Source: Micromonospora ferruginea
GTDB lineage: Bacteria > Actinomycetota > Actinomycetes > Mycobacteriales > Micromonosporaceae
Reading direction: 5' to 3'
Assembly: GCF_013694245.2 (NCBI RefSeq)
Contig: NZ_CP059322.2
Location: forward strand, 4,471,001-4,535,000
Length of the DNA: 64,000 nt
The notes beneath the pieces were generated by a model. That model saw only the letters and a program-made list of their open reading frames with translations. It did not search any database and had not been told where the DNA came from. This document shows positions 28,721-37,494 of the stretch, in pieces. Both the position numbers and the translations under genes were made by a program. Position 1 is the first letter of the stretch; each line of letters opens with the position of its first letter.

Positions 28721-28792
28721 CGCGATCTTGCAGTTAGTGCCCTCGTTACGTCCCGAAAAGACCGGAATGCCGGGGCACAAACTGCAAGATCG
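28721..28792. repeat. Dispersed 72-bp GATCTTGCA hairpin, copy 2
   Basis: CGCGATCTTGCAGT at the left and ACTGCAAGATCG at the right are inverted, with GTGCCC/GGGGCAC pairing further in. It is 36 bp past the end of the agmatinase gene, where it could end the long polyamine operon. Confidence 0.82.
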
Positions 28793-28827
28793 ACGAGGAG
28801 AGGGGAGGGAGGGAGGGAGGGCGGGGG

Positions 28828-29841
28828 TCAGCGGGCGTCGAGGAGGGGCTGGGTGGGGTTCCAGGGGGGTCCGGTTTTTGCGTCTCGGCGGCGGCGGGCT
28901 ATTGCGGACAGGGCCTCCAGGACGACGCGGTTGCCGAGGTAGGCGGTGATGTCGGCGTGGTCGTACGGCGGGGCGACCTCGACCACGTCCAGGCCCACCA
29001 CCGGCAGCTCGTAGCAGACCCGGCGGACCGCGTCGAGCAGCTCGCGGGAGGTGAACCCGCCGGGCTCGGGGGTGCCGGTGCCGGGGGCCATGCCGGGGTC
29101 GACCACGTCCACGTCGACGGAGAGGAAGACGCCCTCGCACTCATCGGTGGCGATGCCGAACGCCTCGGTGAGGCAGGTGTCCAGGCCGCGCGCCACGATC
29201 TCGGTCATCTCGTACGAGCGCATCCGCTGCTCCGCCATCCAGGCCAGCGTGTCCGGGCCGGGCCAGTAGCCGCGCAGGCCGATCTGGAGGAAGCGGTCGC
29301 CGCGGACCGCGCCGGACTCGATGAGCCGGCGCATCGGCTGGCCGTGCCCGTGCAGCGAGCCGAACTCGACGTCACCGGTGTCGGCGTGCGCGTCGAAGTG
29401 CACCAGCGACACCCGGCCGAGCCCGTGGTGCCGGGCCACCCCGGTGGCGTCCGGCAGCGCGATGGAGTGGTCGCCGCCGAGCACCACCGGGATGGCCCCG
29501 GCGGCGGTGACCGCGTGCACGGCGGTCTCCAGCGCGGCCAGCGAGCGTTCGATGTCGCCGCCGAACATCTCCACGTCCCCGGCGTCGTAGACGCACAGGT
29601 CCTTCAGCGCGTCCACGCGCAACGCCAGGGACGGGCGGGAGCCGTCGTGCGGCAGGTAGCACGCCTGCCGGATGGCGGACGGCCCGAACCGGGTGCCCGG
29701 CCGGTGCGAGGTGCCGCCGTCGAACGGCGCGCCGATGACCACCACGTCGGCGTCGGCGTAGGTGACCGGTTCCTCGACGGTGCACGGCGGCACGCCGAGG
29801 AACGTGACGTCGGGACCGTACATCGGGCCGTACCGGGTCAT
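28828..29841 (-). CDS. speB: Agmatinase (arginase/ureohydrolase family)
   Basis: The 337-residue enzyme hydrolyses agmatine to putrescine and urea using two manganese ions. Metal ligands are visible in VLGGDHSIALP, HFDAHADTGD and SVDVDVVDPGMAPGTGTPE. ATG 29841 overlaps the stop of the preceding saccharopine-dehydrogenase-like gene (ATGA). It is the last gene of a seven-gene minus-strand operon starting with potD, so imported or internal agmatine would be turned to putrescine here. Guanidinobutyrase is an alternative substrate assignment within the family. Confidence 0.92.
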   Translation of the reverse strand: MTRYGPMYGPDVTFLGVPPCTVEEPVTYADADVVVIGAPFDGGTSHRPGTRFGPSAIRQACYLPHDGSRPSLALRVDALKDLCVYDAGDVEMFGGDIERSLAALETAVHAVTAAGAIPVVLGGDHSIALPDATGVARHHGLGRVSLVHFDAHADTGDVEFGSLHGHGQPMRRLIESGAVRGDRFLQIGLRGYWPGPDTLAWMAEQRMRSYEMTEIVARGLDTCLTEAFGIATDECEGVFLSVDVDVVDPGMAPGTGTPEPGGFTSRELLDAVRRVCYELPVVGLDVVEVAPPYDHADITAYLGNRVVLEALSAIARRRRDAKTGPPWNPTQPLLDAR

Positions 29842-31040
29842 CGTTCCTCCATCCCCCACGGAGAACCGTAGCCGGTGAGCAGGTCGAGGAAGGGCTTCGG
29901 CGGGAACGCCTCGGGCCCGAGCACGCCGGTGCCGGACCAGGCGCCACCGGCCAGCAGCTCCAGCGCGACGACCGGGTTGACCGCGGTCTGCCAGACCACC
30001 GCCTGGTGGCCGTACTCGGCCATCGACCACTCGTTGTCGACCACGTGGTGGAGGTAGACGCGGCGGGGCCGGCCGTCCGGCCCGGTGCCGGTGACCCACG
30101 TGCCGGCGCAGGTCTTGCCGCTCATCCGGTCGCCGAGCGTGGCCGGGTCGGGCAGCGCGGCGGCCACCAGGTCACGCGGCGACACGTCGACGCCGCGCAC
30201 CCGCACCGGGTCCGTCGAGTCCAGGCCCAACTTGTGCAGGGTGCGCAGCACCTCGATGAACTCCGCGCCGAGGCCGTACTTGAAGGTGACCCGCCGCGCC
30301 TTGACCCAGCGCGGGATGAGCAGCACCTCCTCGTGCTCCACGTTGACGCACTCGACCGGCCCGATACCGGCCGGGAAGTCGAAGACCTCCGGTTCGCTGA
30401 ACGGTTCGGTGGTGAACCAGCCACGGTCGGCCTCCCAGATCACCGGCGGGTTGAGGCACTCCTCGATGGTGGTCCAGATGGAGAACGAGGGCGCGAACTC
30501 GTGGCCGGCGACGGTGAGGTTCGCGCCGTCGCGTACCCCGATCTCGTCGATCTCGGCGAACAGCTCGTCGGCGGCGTAGCGGGCGAACACGTCGGAGAGG
30601 CCCGGTTCGACGCCGATGCCGCAGAGCGCGAGCCGGCCCGCGTCGGCCCACCGTTCGGCGACCGCGAACTGCTCGTCGCCGAGCTTGACGCCGGGCTCGG
30701 CGTACGGGCGGTCGGGGTGCGGCCGGGACAGCGACATTGCCATGTCGAGGTAGTCGGCCCCGGCGGCGATCGCCCCGTCGAAGATCGGCATGACGAAGCG
30801 CGGGTCGACCGCGTTGAGCACGTGGGTGATCCGGTGCTCCCGGCACAGCGCGGCGACCGCGTCGGCGTCCGAGGCGTCGACGGTGGCGGCGACGAACCGG
30901 TCGCCGTGGCCGGCGACCGCCCGGGCGGCGCGCGCCGGGTCGTGGTCGGCGACCACCATGGTCTCGAAGAAGGTACGGCGGGCGGCGATGGATACGGCGG
31001 CGGAGCCGACGCCACCGGCGCCGACGAGCAGGATACGCAT
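29838..31040 (-). CDS. Saccharopine dehydrogenase-family oxidoreductase
   Basis: The 400-residue protein has an N-terminal Rossmann fold (MRILLVGAGGVGSAAV) and the saccharopine-dehydrogenase catalytic and C-terminal regions (YLDMAMSL, GVEPGLSDVFARYAADEL). Within polyamine operons this family includes carboxynorspermidine and carboxyspermidine dehydrogenases, so a role in making or opening a C-N bond of a polyamine is likely. The actual substrate is not visible. It overlaps both neighbours (ATGA and TGATG), which argues for a shared pathway with agmatinase and the FAD oxidoreductase. Length is normal. Confidence 0.85.
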   Translation of the reverse strand: MRILLVGAGGVGSAAVSIAARRTFFETMVVADHDPARAARAVAGHGDRFVAATVDASDADAVAALCREHRITHVLNAVDPRFVMPIFDGAIAAGADYLDMAMSLSRPHPDRPYAEPGVKLGDEQFAVAERWADAGRLALCGIGVEPGLSDVFARYAADELFAEIDEIGVRDGANLTVAGHEFAPSFSIWTTIEECLNPPVIWEADRGWFTTEPFSEPEVFDFPAGIGPVECVNVEHEEVLLIPRWVKARRVTFKYGLGAEFIEVLRTLHKLGLDSTDPVRVRGVDVSPRDLVAAALPDPATLGDRMSGKTCAGTWVTGTGPDGRPRRVYLHHVVDNEWSMAEYGHQAVVWQTAVNPVVALELLAGGAWSGTGVLGPEAFPPKPFLDLLTGYGSPWGMEER

Positions 31041-32461
31041 CAGGAGTCGAACCCCAGTCCAGAGCGGTCGAGAGTACGGAGCCAGAGGTTGCGCCGCCCG
31101 CCCCGCGCGTCGGCGCGGGCGAGCGACCAGCGGGTGAGGTTGATGCCGGCGGCCCGGAACGGCTCCGGCGGGAACGGCAGTGGCTTGCGGCGCACCAGGT
31201 CGAGCCGGGTCAGCGGGGTGTCCGCGCCGGCGAGCAGGTCGAGCGTCACGCGCGCGGCGAACCGGGTCGCCCCGACGCCGAGCCCGGTGTAGCCGGCCGC
31301 GTACGCCAGCCGGCCGGAGTGGGCGGTGTCGAAGAACGCGCAGAACCGGGTGCAGGTGTCGATCACCCCGCCCCAGCGGTGGCTGAACCGCAACCCCTCC
31401 AGTTGCGGGAACGTGGTGAAGAAGTGCGCGGCCAGGGTGCGGAACGTGGCCTCCCGCTGCTCCAGCGCCGGGGCCACCCGGTTGCCGTAGTGGTAGACCG
31501 CGTCGTAGCCGCCGAACAGGATCCGCCCGTCGGCGGTGAGCCGGTAGTAGTGGAACTGGTTGCCGGTGTCCGCCAGCCCCTGCCCGTTGCGCCAGCCGAT
31601 CGCGTCCCGCTGCGCGGCGGTCAGCGGCTCGGTCGTCAGCGCGTAGTCGTAGACCGGCACGGTCCAGGCCCGCAGCCGGCGCAGCAGCGGCGGGAACGCG
31701 TTGGTGGCCAGCGCCACCCGGGCGGCCCGCACCGAGCCGGGCACGGCGTCCGCGCCGCCGGCCGTGGTCGCGCGCAGCGCGGCGCCGTCGGCGGCCAGCC
31801 CGGTGACCCGGGTGTGCTCGTGGATCCGCACGCCGAGGCCGAGCGCGGCCCGGCGCAGTCCCCAGGCGAGCTTCGCGGGGTCGAGCAGCGCCGTCCGGTC
31901 GACGTCCCAGAGCCCACCGAGGTACGTCGGCGAGGCCACCTCGGCGCGTACCTCGTCGCGGTCGAGCAGGCGCACGTCGCGGCCGTACCGGCGGCTCAGC
32001 TCCGCGTCGGCGGCGAGCCCGTCGAGCTGGTACGGCTCGACGGCCACCGCCAGTTCCCCGGTGCGGGTGAAGTCGCAGTCGATGCCGTGCCGCGCGACGG
32101 TGGCGGCGATGGCGTCCAGGTTCTCCCGGCCGAGCCGTTCCAGCTCGCCGACCTCGCCGGGGAACCGGTCGACGCCGTTGGCCAGCCCGTGGGTGAGCGA
32201 GGCGGCGCAGAACCCGCCGTTGCGCCCGGACGCCGCCCAGCCGCAGGTGCCGGCGTCGACCAAGAGCACGTCGCGGTCCGGGTCGGCCTCCTTGGCCAGC
32301 AGCGCGGTCCACAGCCCGGCGTACCCGCCGCCGACCACGAGCAGGTCGGCGGTGTGGGCGCCGGTCAGCGGCGGCAGTGGGTCGGGGCGCTCCGGACGGT
32401 CCAGCCAGTACGGGACGGGCGCGGCGTCGGCCAGCGCCCGGCCGGTATGCGGGAGGGTCAT
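31040..32461 (-). CDS. FAD-dependent oxidoreductase, PuuB/DAO family
   Basis: The 473-residue protein has the DAO-family FAD-binding start (DLLVVGGGYAGLWTALLAKE), the GRNGGFC motif after it, and a C-terminal GYTGLGVGATRFAARVT segment that contacts the cofactor. It resembles gamma-glutamylputrescine oxidase (PuuB) and related amine oxidoreductases, which release an aldehyde and ammonia. No gamma-glutamyl-putrescine synthetase is in the window, so the substrate may instead be a free polyamine. It is coupled at both ends to neighbours. A second paralogue lies at 40345-41721. Confidence 0.87.
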   Translation of the reverse strand: MTLPHTGRALADAAPVPYWLDRPERPDPLPPLTGAHTADLLVVGGGYAGLWTALLAKEADPDRDVLLVDAGTCGWAASGRNGGFCAASLTHGLANGVDRFPGEVGELERLGRENLDAIAATVARHGIDCDFTRTGELAVAVEPYQLDGLAADAELSRRYGRDVRLLDRDEVRAEVASPTYLGGLWDVDRTALLDPAKLAWGLRRAALGLGVRIHEHTRVTGLAADGAALRATTAGGADAVPGSVRAARVALATNAFPPLLRRLRAWTVPVYDYALTTEPLTAAQRDAIGWRNGQGLADTGNQFHYYRLTADGRILFGGYDAVYHYGNRVAPALEQREATFRTLAAHFFTTFPQLEGLRFSHRWGGVIDTCTRFCAFFDTAHSGRLAYAAGYTGLGVGATRFAARVTLDLLAGADTPLTRLDLVRRKPLPFPPEPFRAAGINLTRWSLARADARGGRRNLWLRTLDRSGLGFDS

Positions 32462-33288
32462 GGCTTCCCCGCCGGGGTGGCGATCACCGCGAGGGCGGCC
32501 CGTCGGGTGCGCCGGCCGCGCAGCGAGCTGACCCCGACCAGCAGCAGCGCGATCACGAACATGGCCGTGCCGATGACGTTGACCTGCGGCGGGATGCCCC
32601 GCTGGGCGGCGCCCCAGACGTACATCGGGAACGTGACGGTGGTGCCGGCGTTGAAGTTGGTGATGATGAAGTCGTCGAAGCTGAGCGAGAAGGCGAGCAG
32701 CGCGGCGGCGACGATGCCGGGCAGCACCAGCGGCAGCGTGATCCGGCGGAACGTCTGCCACTCGCTGGCGTAGAGGTCCATCGCGGCCTCCTCCAGCCGC
32801 CGGTCCATGCCGGCGAGCCGGGCCTTGACGGTGACCACCACGAACGACACGCAGAACATCACGTGCGCGATGACGATCGTCCAGAAGCCCTGCGGCACGC
32901 CGGCGGCGACGAAGAGGGCGAGCAGCGAGGTGCCCATCACCAGTTCCGGGGTGGCCATCGGCAGGAAGATCAGGCCGTTGATCCCGGACCGGCCACGGAA
33001 GCCGTGCCGGACCAGCGCGAACGCCATCAGCGTGCCGAGCACGGTGGAGACCACGGTGGCGATCAGGCCGATCTCCATGCTGCGCACCACCGCGTCGCAC
33101 ATGTCGGCGGTGGCGCAGGGCCGGGCCCAGTTGTCCAGCGTGAACTCGTTGAAGTCGTAGGAGAGCCGGCTGGTCGGCCGGTTGAAGGAGAGCCCGGCGA
33201 CCACCAGGATCGGCAGCGTCAGGTAGCCGAGGACGAGCAGGGCCACGCCCATCACCCACCGGTCGGCGAGCCAGCGCCTGAGTCTCAT
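32458..33288 (-). CDS. potC: Polyamine ABC transporter permease (PotC type)
   Basis: The 276-residue inner-membrane protein has six predicted transmembrane helices. It carries the EAA loop as EEAAMDLYASEWQTFRRITLPLVLPG, written here only to show the coupling-helix position (about residues 175-200). It pairs with the permease at 33288-34202. The stop-start overlap with that gene is TGATG. It belongs to the spermidine/putrescine family by order potD-potA-potB-potC and by sequence. Confidence 0.9.
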   Translation of the reverse strand: MRLRRWLADRWVMGVALLVLGYLTLPILVVAGLSFNRPTSRLSYDFNEFTLDNWARPCATADMCDAVVRSMEIGLIATVVSTVLGTLMAFALVRHGFRGRSGINGLIFLPMATPELVMGTSLLALFVAAGVPQGFWTIVIAHVMFCVSFVVVTVKARLAGMDRRLEEAAMDLYASEWQTFRRITLPLVLPGIVAAALLAFSLSFDDFIITNFNAGTTVTFPMYVWGAAQRGIPPQVNVIGTAMFVIALLLVGVSSLRGRRTRRAALAVIATPAGKP

Positions 33289-34202
33289 CAGAGCACCTCC
33301 TCCGTGCCGGCCCGGCGCAGGTAGACGAAGACGATCGCCAGGATCGCGGCCATCAGCAGGAACGACAGCGCCGCGCCCTGCGGGTAGTCGAGGCGGACCA
33401 GGAACGCCGAGTCGATGACGTTGCCGATCATGTATTCGCTCGGGGTGCCGAGCAGCTCGGCGTTGATGTAGTCGCCGGTGGCCGGGATGAAGAAGAGCAG
33501 CGTGCCGGCGATCAGGCCGGGCATCGACAGCGGCAGGGTGACCCGGCCGAACGCGCGCAGCGGGCTCGCGTAGAGGTCGCTCGCCGCCTCCAGCAGCCGG
33601 GGGTCGAGCCGCTCCAGGCTCGCGTACAGCGGCAGCACCAGGAACGGCAGGAAGTTGTACGTCAGGCCGAGCACCACGGCGACCGGGGTGGCCAGCAGCC
33701 GGCCGTCCGGGCCGAGCAGGTGCACGTCGCGCAGCAGCCCGACCAGCGCGCCGTTGTCCGACAGGATCGTCTTCCAGGCCAGCGTGCGCACCAGGAAGCT
33801 GGTGAACATCGGCGCGACCACGGCCACCAGCAGCAGGTTCTTCCAGCGGCCGGCCTTCTGCGCGATCGCGTACGCCAGCGGGTAGCCCATCAGCAACGCG
33901 AGCACGAGCGCGATCGCCGAGTAGAGGAAGGACCTGACGAACTGCGGCCAGTACGCCTGCAACGCGTCGGGGTAGTTGCCGACCGCCCAGGTCATCGCGT
34001 ACCCGGTGGAGAGCGAGCCGGCCGGGTCGTAGAGGCTCGCCGCGGCGAGTTGCAGCAGCGGCAGCGCGAAGAAGACCAGCAGCCAGGCCGCGCCCGGCAG
34101 CAGCAGCAGGTACGGCAGGAGGCGGTGTCGCCGCCTCCGGTCGGACGCGGGCGCGGCAGGCGTGGTGGGCGACGCCCCGCCGAGGTGGGCCAGCGCCGTC
34201 AT
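33288..34202 (-). CDS. potB: Polyamine ABC transporter permease (PotB type)
   Basis: The 304-residue permease has a hydrophilic N-terminal extension of about 27 residues, six transmembrane helices and the EAA loop LLEAASDLYASPLRAFGRV (about residues 200-218). The PATGDYINAELLG segment is typical of PotB-like subunits. ATG 34202 overlaps the potA stop by 4 bp. It forms the membrane channel with PotC. Confidence 0.9.
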   Translation of the reverse strand: MTALAHLGGASPTTPAAPASDRRRRHRLLPYLLLLPGAAWLLVFFALPLLQLAAASLYDPAGSLSTGYAMTWAVGNYPDALQAYWPQFVRSFLYSAIALVLALLMGYPLAYAIAQKAGRWKNLLLVAVVAPMFTSFLVRTLAWKTILSDNGALVGLLRDVHLLGPDGRLLATPVAVVLGLTYNFLPFLVLPLYASLERLDPRLLEAASDLYASPLRAFGRVTLPLSMPGLIAGTLLFFIPATGDYINAELLGTPSEYMIGNVIDSAFLVRLDYPQGAALSFLLMAAILAIVFVYLRRAGTEEVL

Positions 34203-35416
34203 GTCGCGGTTTCCAGACGCTGCGGCGCGCCGACACCACCGTCCGCCGGGCCGCCGTCCGCTCGGCCGCCGCCGGTGGCACCGGGCCGGGTGGCGCTGCC
34301 GTCGGCTGCGTCGCGGGCGGAGTCGTCACGGGCCAGCACGAAGGAGTGCCGGGGGTGCCAGTGGGCGGTGACCTCGGCGCCGGGCACCAGCCGGGCGTCC
34401 GGTTCGCTGTTGGCGGTGAACACCGACATCTCCTGCCCCCAGGCGGTGCGGAGCAGGAACTCGGTGCTCACGCCGGCGTAGCAGATGTCGGTGAGCACGC
34501 CGCTGATCGCGTTGCGGCCGTCCGGCACGTCGGCGCGCGCGGCGACCAGGTGCAGCTTCTCCGGCCGTACGCCGAGCCAGACCGGTCCCTGCCGGGAGCG
34601 GGCCCGCCCGAGCGGCGCGGCGAACCGGTTGCCGTGGCCGGTGACCAGCAGGTCGTCCGCGTCCCGGCCGACCACCTCGGCCTCGACGAGGTTGGACTGG
34701 CCGAGGAAGTTCGCCACGAACGGGCTGGCCGGGTACTCGTAGATGTCGGCGGGCGCGCCGAGCTGTTCGATCCGCCCGGCGTTCATCACCGCGACCGTGT
34801 CCGCCATCCACATCGCCTCTTCCTGGTCGTGCGTGACGTGCAGGAAGGTGATGCCGACCTCAGCCTGGATCCGCTTCAGCTCGATCTGCATCTGCCGGCG
34901 CAGCTTCAGGTCGAGCGCGCCGAGCGGCTCGTCGAGCAGCAGCATCTGCGGGTGGTTGATGAGCGCCCGGGCGAGCGCCACGCGCTGCTGCTGGCCGCCG
35001 GAGAGCTGGGCCGGCCGGCGCCGGCCGTACCCTTCGAGCTGGACCAGCGCGAGCATCCGCTCGACCTGCTCGCCCACCTTGCGGATGCCTCGGCGGCGCA
35101 GCCCGAAGGCCACGTTCTCGTGGATGTCGAGGTGCGGAAAGAGCGCGTAGCTCTGGAACACGGTGTTGACCGGCCGCTTGTACGGCCGCAGCCCGGTGAT
35201 GTCCCGGTCGCCGAGCAGGACCCGACCGCTCGTCGGTTCCTCCAGCCCGGCGATCATCCGCAGCGTGGTGGTCTTGCCGCAGCCGGACGCGCCGAGCAGC
35301 GCGAAGAACGTGCCCTGGGCGACGGTGAGGCTGAGGTCGTCCACGGCGGTGAAGACGCCGAACCGCTTGGTGACGTCGACCAGTCGCAGATCGCCGGCCG
35401 GTGCTTCCTGCGCCAT
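34199..35416 (-). CDS. potA: Polyamine ABC transporter ATP-binding protein
   Basis: The 405-residue ATPase shows Walker A (GASGCGKTTT), the Q-loop (FQSYALFPH), the signature LSGGQQQRVALARAL, Walker B (LLLDEPLGALD) and the switch histidine (VTHDQEEAM). A C-terminal TOBE-like regulatory region (about residues 275-375) follows, then a disordered Gly/Ala/Asp tail. ATG 35416 (MAQEAPAG) starts 5 bp after the potD stop. It powers uptake through PotBC. Confidence 0.94.
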   Translation of the reverse strand: MAQEAPAGDLRLVDVTKRFGVFTAVDDLSLTVAQGTFFALLGASGCGKTTTLRMIAGLEEPTSGRVLLGDRDITGLRPYKRPVNTVFQSYALFPHLDIHENVAFGLRRRGIRKVGEQVERMLALVQLEGYGRRRPAQLSGGQQQRVALARALINHPQMLLLDEPLGALDLKLRRQMQIELKRIQAEVGITFLHVTHDQEEAMWMADTVAVMNAGRIEQLGAPADIYEYPASPFVANFLGQSNLVEAEVVGRDADDLLVTGHGNRFAAPLGRARSRQGPVWLGVRPEKLHLVAARADVPDGRNAISGVLTDICYAGVSTEFLLRTAWGQEMSVFTANSEPDARLVPGAEVTAHWHPRHSFVLARDDSARDAADGSATRPGATGGGRADGGPADGGVGAPQRLETAT

Positions 35417-35421
35417 CTGCC

Positions 35422-36606
35422 TCACGCCCCGATGACCTGCTGGAACTTGGCCTCGTACTCCTTCTCGCGCTGCTCGTCCAGCGCCATGAAGACCTTCGAC
35501 TTCGCCAGGATCGCGTCGTCCGGGAAGATCAGCGGGTTCTTCGCCAGGTCCGGGTCGATCTTCTCCATCTCGGCCTGCGCGCCCTGCACGGGGCAGATGT
35601 AGTTGACGAACGCGGCGAGCTTCGCGGCCACCGCCGGGTCGTAGTAGTGGTTCATCAGCGCCTCGGCGTTGGCCCGGTGGGTGGCCTTGTTCGGCACGAG
35701 CATGTTGTCCGACCAGAGCATGACGCCCGACTCGGGCACCACGAACTTGATCTTCTCGTCCTCGAAGCCGAGCTGGATCACGTCGCCGGACCAGCCGATG
35801 CACGCGGCGATGTCGCCCTTGGCCAGGTCGGGGGCGTAGTCGTTGCCGGTGAAGCGGCGGATCTGCTTGCTGTCCACCGCCTTCTTGAGCTTGTTCAACG
35901 CGTCGTCGAACTGGGCCGGGGTGAAGTTCGCCGGGTCGTGGCCGCCGGCCTGGATCAGCAGGCCCATGGTGTCGCGCATCTCCGACAGCGCGGTCACCTT
36001 GCCCTTGAGGTCGGGGCGGGTGAGCAGCTCGTCGACGGTGCGGATCTCCTTGGTCACCTTGGCGTTGTAGGCCAGCCCGGCGAGGCCGGACTGCCAGGGG
36101 ACGGCGAGCTGGGTGTCCTTGTCGAAGGAGCGGCCACGCAGCGACGGCAGCAGGTTGGCCTCGACGTTGGGAATCTTCGCCTTGTCCAGCTTCTGGACCC
36201 AGCCGAGCCGGATCATCCGGGCGGCCATCCAATCGGTCAGCACCATGATGTCGCGGCCGGTGCTCTGGCAGCCGGCGAGCTGGTTCTGCACCTTGCCGAA
36301 GAACTCGTTGTTGTCGTTGACGTCCTCGGTGTAGGTCACCTGGATGCCGGAGGCGGCGACGAACGCGTCCAGGGTGGGGCGCTTGGCCGCGTCCTTCTCG
36401 TCGGTGTCCATGTACTGCGGCCAGTTCGAGAACGCGAGCTTCTTCTCGGTGGCGGACAGGTCCTCGCTCTTGCACCCGGCCTCGGTCTGCTGGGCGCCCT
36501 TGGTGCCGCAGCCGGCGAGCGTGCCCGCGGTGGCGAGCAGCGCGGCCGAGCCGAGGGTCCCGGAGAGCAGACCACGCCGAGTGAGTGTCCGGAGGGGACT
36601 ACGCAT
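35422..36606 (-). CDS. potD: Polyamine-binding lipoprotein (PotD type)
   Basis: The 394-residue protein starts with a twin-arginine-like LTRRGLLSGTLG motif and a lipobox (LAGC, Cys at about residue 32), so it is a lipid-anchored solute-binding protein. The mature part begins with LAFSNWPQYMDTDE and contains FWLTDWMAARM-like and SDNMLVP segments that fit the spermidine/putrescine-binding family. Start ATG 36606 has AAGGAG at a good distance. It is the first gene of the operon and is divergent from the Lrp-type regulator. Confidence 0.9.
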   Translation of the reverse strand: MRSPLRTLTRRGLLSGTLGSAALLATAGTLAGCGTKGAQQTEAGCKSEDLSATEKKLAFSNWPQYMDTDEKDAAKRPTLDAFVAASGIQVTYTEDVNDNNEFFGKVQNQLAGCQSTGRDIMVLTDWMAARMIRLGWVQKLDKAKIPNVEANLLPSLRGRSFDKDTQLAVPWQSGLAGLAYNAKVTKEIRTVDELLTRPDLKGKVTALSEMRDTMGLLIQAGGHDPANFTPAQFDDALNKLKKAVDSKQIRRFTGNDYAPDLAKGDIAACIGWSGDVIQLGFEDEKIKFVVPESGVMLWSDNMLVPNKATHRANAEALMNHYYDPAVAAKLAAFVNYICPVQGAQAEMEKIDPDLAKNPLIFPDDAILAKSKVFMALDEQREKEYEAKFQQVIGA

Positions 36607-36718
36607 GTGACGACTCCTTGGGGGCATCGTCGGCGGCAGGACGGGGGTGGCTCGCCGGCGGGAGGGTCGGTGGCGATGGGGCACTGATCCTGACATGAGA
36701 AACCCTCCCTCACAAGGG

Positions 36719-36734
36719 ATTCCGTTGCGGGAAT
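36719..36734. promoter_or_regulatory. Inverted repeat ATTCC-N6-GGAAT in the potD-lrp divergent region
   Basis: ATTCCGTTGCGGGAAT is a palindrome of 5-bp arms in the 205-bp gap between potD and the divergent Lrp-like gene, about 113 bp from potD and 78 bp from the regulator. It is the clearest candidate operator in the gap. The assignment to the Lrp-type protein is a guess. Confidence 0.35.
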
Positions 36735-36811
36735 AGCGATGAGCCACGAAATACGCCAGACTGCGCCCGGGCACTACGCTCGGCACAGAGAATCGGACAT
36801 GGGGAGCGGCG

Positions 36812-37324
36812 ATGGCCAACCGGCAACTGGAGAACGGCAACGGCAACCGCCGGGTGACCGTGCGTGAAGGCGCCAATCACGCTCTGCTCGACGACGTGGC
36901 CAAGCAGATCATCGAGCAGCTCCAGGAGGACGGCCGGCGCCCGTACGCGAGCATCGGCAAGGCGGTCGGCCTGTCCGAGGCGGCGGTCCGCCAGCGGGTG
37001 CAGCGCCTGCTCGACGCCGGGGTGATGCAGATCGTCGCGGTGACCGATCCGCTCCAGCTCGGCTTCCCCCGCCAGGCCATGATCGGGCTGCGCACCGACG
37101 GCGACCTGGAACCGGTGGCCGACCGGCTGGCCGAGTTCGAGGAGATCGACTACGTGGTGATCACCGCCGGCTCGTTCGACCTGCTGGCCGAGGTGGTCTG
37201 CCGCAACGACGCGCACCTGCTGGAGATCCTGCAGAAGCTGCGCGGGGTGCCCGGGGTGCTCTCCACCGAGGCGTTCGTCTACCTGAAGCTGCGCAAGCAG
37301 ACCTACAGCTGGGGCACCGCCTGA
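36812..37324 (+). CDS. Lrp/AsnC-family transcriptional regulator
   Basis: The 170-residue protein has an N-terminal helix-turn-helix (LDDVAKQIIEQLQEDGRRPYASIG through LSEAAVRQRVQRLLDAG, about residues 25-70) and a C-terminal RAM/AsnC ligand-binding fold (about 85-160, with the YVVITAGSFDLLAEVV strand and GVLSTEAFVYLKL). An extra 20-residue N-terminal tail rich in Asn and Arg is present. It is divergent from the polyamine transport operon and is probably its regulator, responding to a polyamine or amino acid. Its 3' end overlaps the convergent DUF397 gene by 22 bp. Confidence 0.88.
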   Translation: MANRQLENGNGNRRVTVREGANHALLDDVAKQIIEQLQEDGRRPYASIGKAVGLSEAAVRQRVQRLLDAGVMQIVAVTDPLQLGFPRQAMIGLRTDGDLEPVADRLAEFEEIDYVVITAGSFDLLAEVVCRNDAHLLEILQKLRGVPGVLSTEAFVYLKLRKQTYSWGTA

Positions 37325-37494
37325 GCCTGGCCGACGAAGGCCCGCCAGGCGGTCGGGGTGAAGCTGAGCGTGCCGCCGGCGCGGTCCTTGCTGTCGCGGA
37401 CCAGCACCCGGCCGGGCAGGTTGTCGGCCACCTCGACACAGGCGCCGCCGTTGTTGCTGCTGCGGGTCGCGGTACGCCAGCGGGCGCCGGTCAT
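37303..37494 (-). CDS. DUF397 small protein
   Basis: The 63-residue protein has the DUF397 pattern ARWRTATRSSNNGGACVEVA, RDSKDRAGGTLSF and TPTAWRAFV. DUF397 genes nearly always follow an XRE regulator with a DUF5753 domain; here the start overlaps the regulator stop (ATGA). They belong to the Scr1/BldB-like pairs of streptomycetes and relatives. ATG 37494 is preferred to 37500 because GGAG is 8 bases before it. Confidence 0.88.
   Translation of the reverse strand: MTGARWRTATRSSNNGGACVEVADNLPGRVLVRDSKDRAGGTLSFTPTAWRAFVGQAQAVPQL

Noticed and set aside
28600..28827. Replication origin
   Set aside because: Only two DnaA-like boxes, no dnaA/dnaN and no AT-rich region.
31040..33259. One long protein joining the FAD oxidoreductase to sequence upstream
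   Set aside because: The extension is the out-of-frame shadow of potC; the ATG at 32461 with the ATGA overlap is the natural start.
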